Origin: an uncultured Clostridia bacterium
Lineage (GTDB): Bacteria > Bacillota > Clostridia > TANB77 > CAG-508
Length of the DNA: 22,354 bases
Assembly (NCBI GenBank): GCA_944393345.1
Contig: CALXZW010000008.1
Location: 1 to 22,354, forward strand
Direction of reading: 5' to 3'
Positions 21,795 through 22,354 of this stretch are shown piece after piece. The position numbers were made by a program, and so were the translations under genes. Every line of letters starts with the position of its first letter. Within the stretch, counting starts at the first letter, position 1. The notes under the pieces were generated by a model. That model had not been told where the DNA came from. It did no database searches and worked only from the letters and a program-made list of their open reading frames with translations.

Positions 21795-22175
21795 TTATTG
21801 AGCAAGTTCATTATTATCTACATTGTTTGTAGTATTTTCGTCATTTGATTGTGTAACATTTTCATCAACTGTATTATCTGTAACAGAATTATTTGATTCT
21901 TCTGAATTTGTATTTGTTGATTCATCTTCAGATTTTGTTGTTTCTATTACTGACTTTATTTTTTCTATACCGTTTTTATTTATTGTTTCAAATGTAAAGT
22001 CTAATATAAATACTATAATAGCTGTTATTAATACAATAGTTATAACTGCAACTGTATTATTAACTAATTGTTTTGGTGTTGGCCAAATAACTTTTTTTAA
22101 TTCAGCTTTTACACCTTTTAAAAAGCTTTTTTTATTTTTTATATCTTTATTAGCTTTTAATTCTTTTTTAGCCAT
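21795..22175 (-). CDS. secE: Preprotein translocase subunit SecE with an extended acidic C-terminal tail
   Basis: Essential SecYEG translocon subunit that clamps SecY. The conserved amphipathic helix GVKAELKKVIWPTPKQL (21-37) and a single transmembrane segment (about 40-62) are present. Gram-positive SecE usually ends soon after this helix, at about 60-75 residues in total. Here 126 residues are encoded, the last 45 or so (82-126) made almost only of Asn, Thr, Ser, Glu, Asp and Val, with no Lys or Arg. By SecE topology this tail lies outside the membrane. No stop or frame break separates it from the core. The ATG at 22175 has AGGAGG upstream; rpmG precedes and nusG follows. The tail's function is unknown. 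Confidence 0.95.
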   Translation of the reverse strand: MAKKELKANKDIKNKKSFLKGVKAELKKVIWPTPKQLVNNTVAVITIVLITAIIVFILDFTFETINKNGIEKIKSVIETTKSEDESTNTNSEESNNSVTDNTVDENVTQSNDENTTNNVDNNELAQ

Positions 22176-22202
22176 TTTATTTCCTCCTTAAAATAGCTCT
22201 TA

Positions 22203-22354
22203 CTATTTTGTTTCTTTATGATTTGTACGTTTTTTACAGAATTTACAATATTTTCTTATTACTAATCTATCTGGATTATTTCTTTTATTTTTTTCAGTCA
22301 TGTAAGTTCTTCTTTTACATTCTGTACATTCTAATGTAATATTTTCTCTTGGAC
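22203..22354 (-). CDS. rpmG: 50S ribosomal protein L33 (5' end cut by window edge)
   Basis: The visible 49 residues (PRENITLECTECKRRTY onward, ending KRTNHKETK) cover nearly the whole protein; only the first two or so residues lie beyond the right edge. L33 is a small protein of the large subunit near the E site. It retains the zinc-type cysteines CTEC and CKFC, so it is the zinc-binding (C+) form rather than the zinc-free paralogue. The NNPDRLVIRKYC block is characteristic. It sits 27 bases before secE, the usual rpmG-secE-nusG order. Confidence 0.97.
   Translation of the reverse strand, partial: PRENITLECTECKRRTYMTEKNKRNNPDRLVIRKYCKFCKKRTNHKETK

Overview
The window is a very AT-rich, densely packed chromosomal segment of a low-GC Gram-positive bacterium. 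I place it in the Clostridia (Bacillota), probably an uncultured gut-type lineage. Reasons: a T-box leader on asnS, an L10-type ribosomal leader, a GatCAB amidotransferase, RicT, a WalR-like regulator, a family II pyrophosphatase, rubredoxin and 2[4Fe-4S] ferredoxin, strong AGGAGG ribosome-binding sites and frequent TTG starts. It is core genome. I see no phage, insertion sequence, CRISPR array, tRNA or rRNA gene.

Most genes lie on the minus strand; read from high to low coordinates they form short transcription units. (1) rpmG (cut by the edge), secE, nusG, rplK, rplA, rplJ, rplL: the secretion/elongation/ribosomal-stalk block, with a candidate L1 operator before rplA, an L10 leader before rplJ and a terminator after rplL. 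(2) gatC-gatA-gatB, with its own promoter. (3) An unrecognised 155-residue protein. (4) rpiB, then a polyprenyl-phosphate GlcNAc-1-phosphate transferase (TagO/WecA family) with a rubredoxin domain at its C terminus, then a free-standing rubredoxin, closed by a terminator. (5) hslO (Hsp33). (6) ppaC-lepB-holB-ricT-ferredoxin. (7) aspS-mnmA. (8) A WalR-like response regulator without a neighbouring kinase. (9) ispG, cut by the left edge.

Four genes are on the plus strand: a flippase-like membrane protein, asnS behind a complete tRNA-Asn-sensing T-box riboswitch, rpsT, and a small two-helix membrane protein.

Functionally the window is dominated by translation (aminoacyl-tRNA synthesis, tRNA thiolation, ribosomal proteins), envelope work (signal peptidase, SecE, glycan-lipid initiation) and iron-sulfur or thiol redox proteins. 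The most unusual feature is the membrane glycosyltransferase-rubredoxin fusion next to a rubredoxin gene to which it is about 62% identical over 50 residues, which looks like a tandem duplication followed by fusion. Also notable are the separation of rplJL from rpoB, a SecE with a long acidic, Asn/Thr-rich tail, and several regulatory RNA elements that can be read directly.
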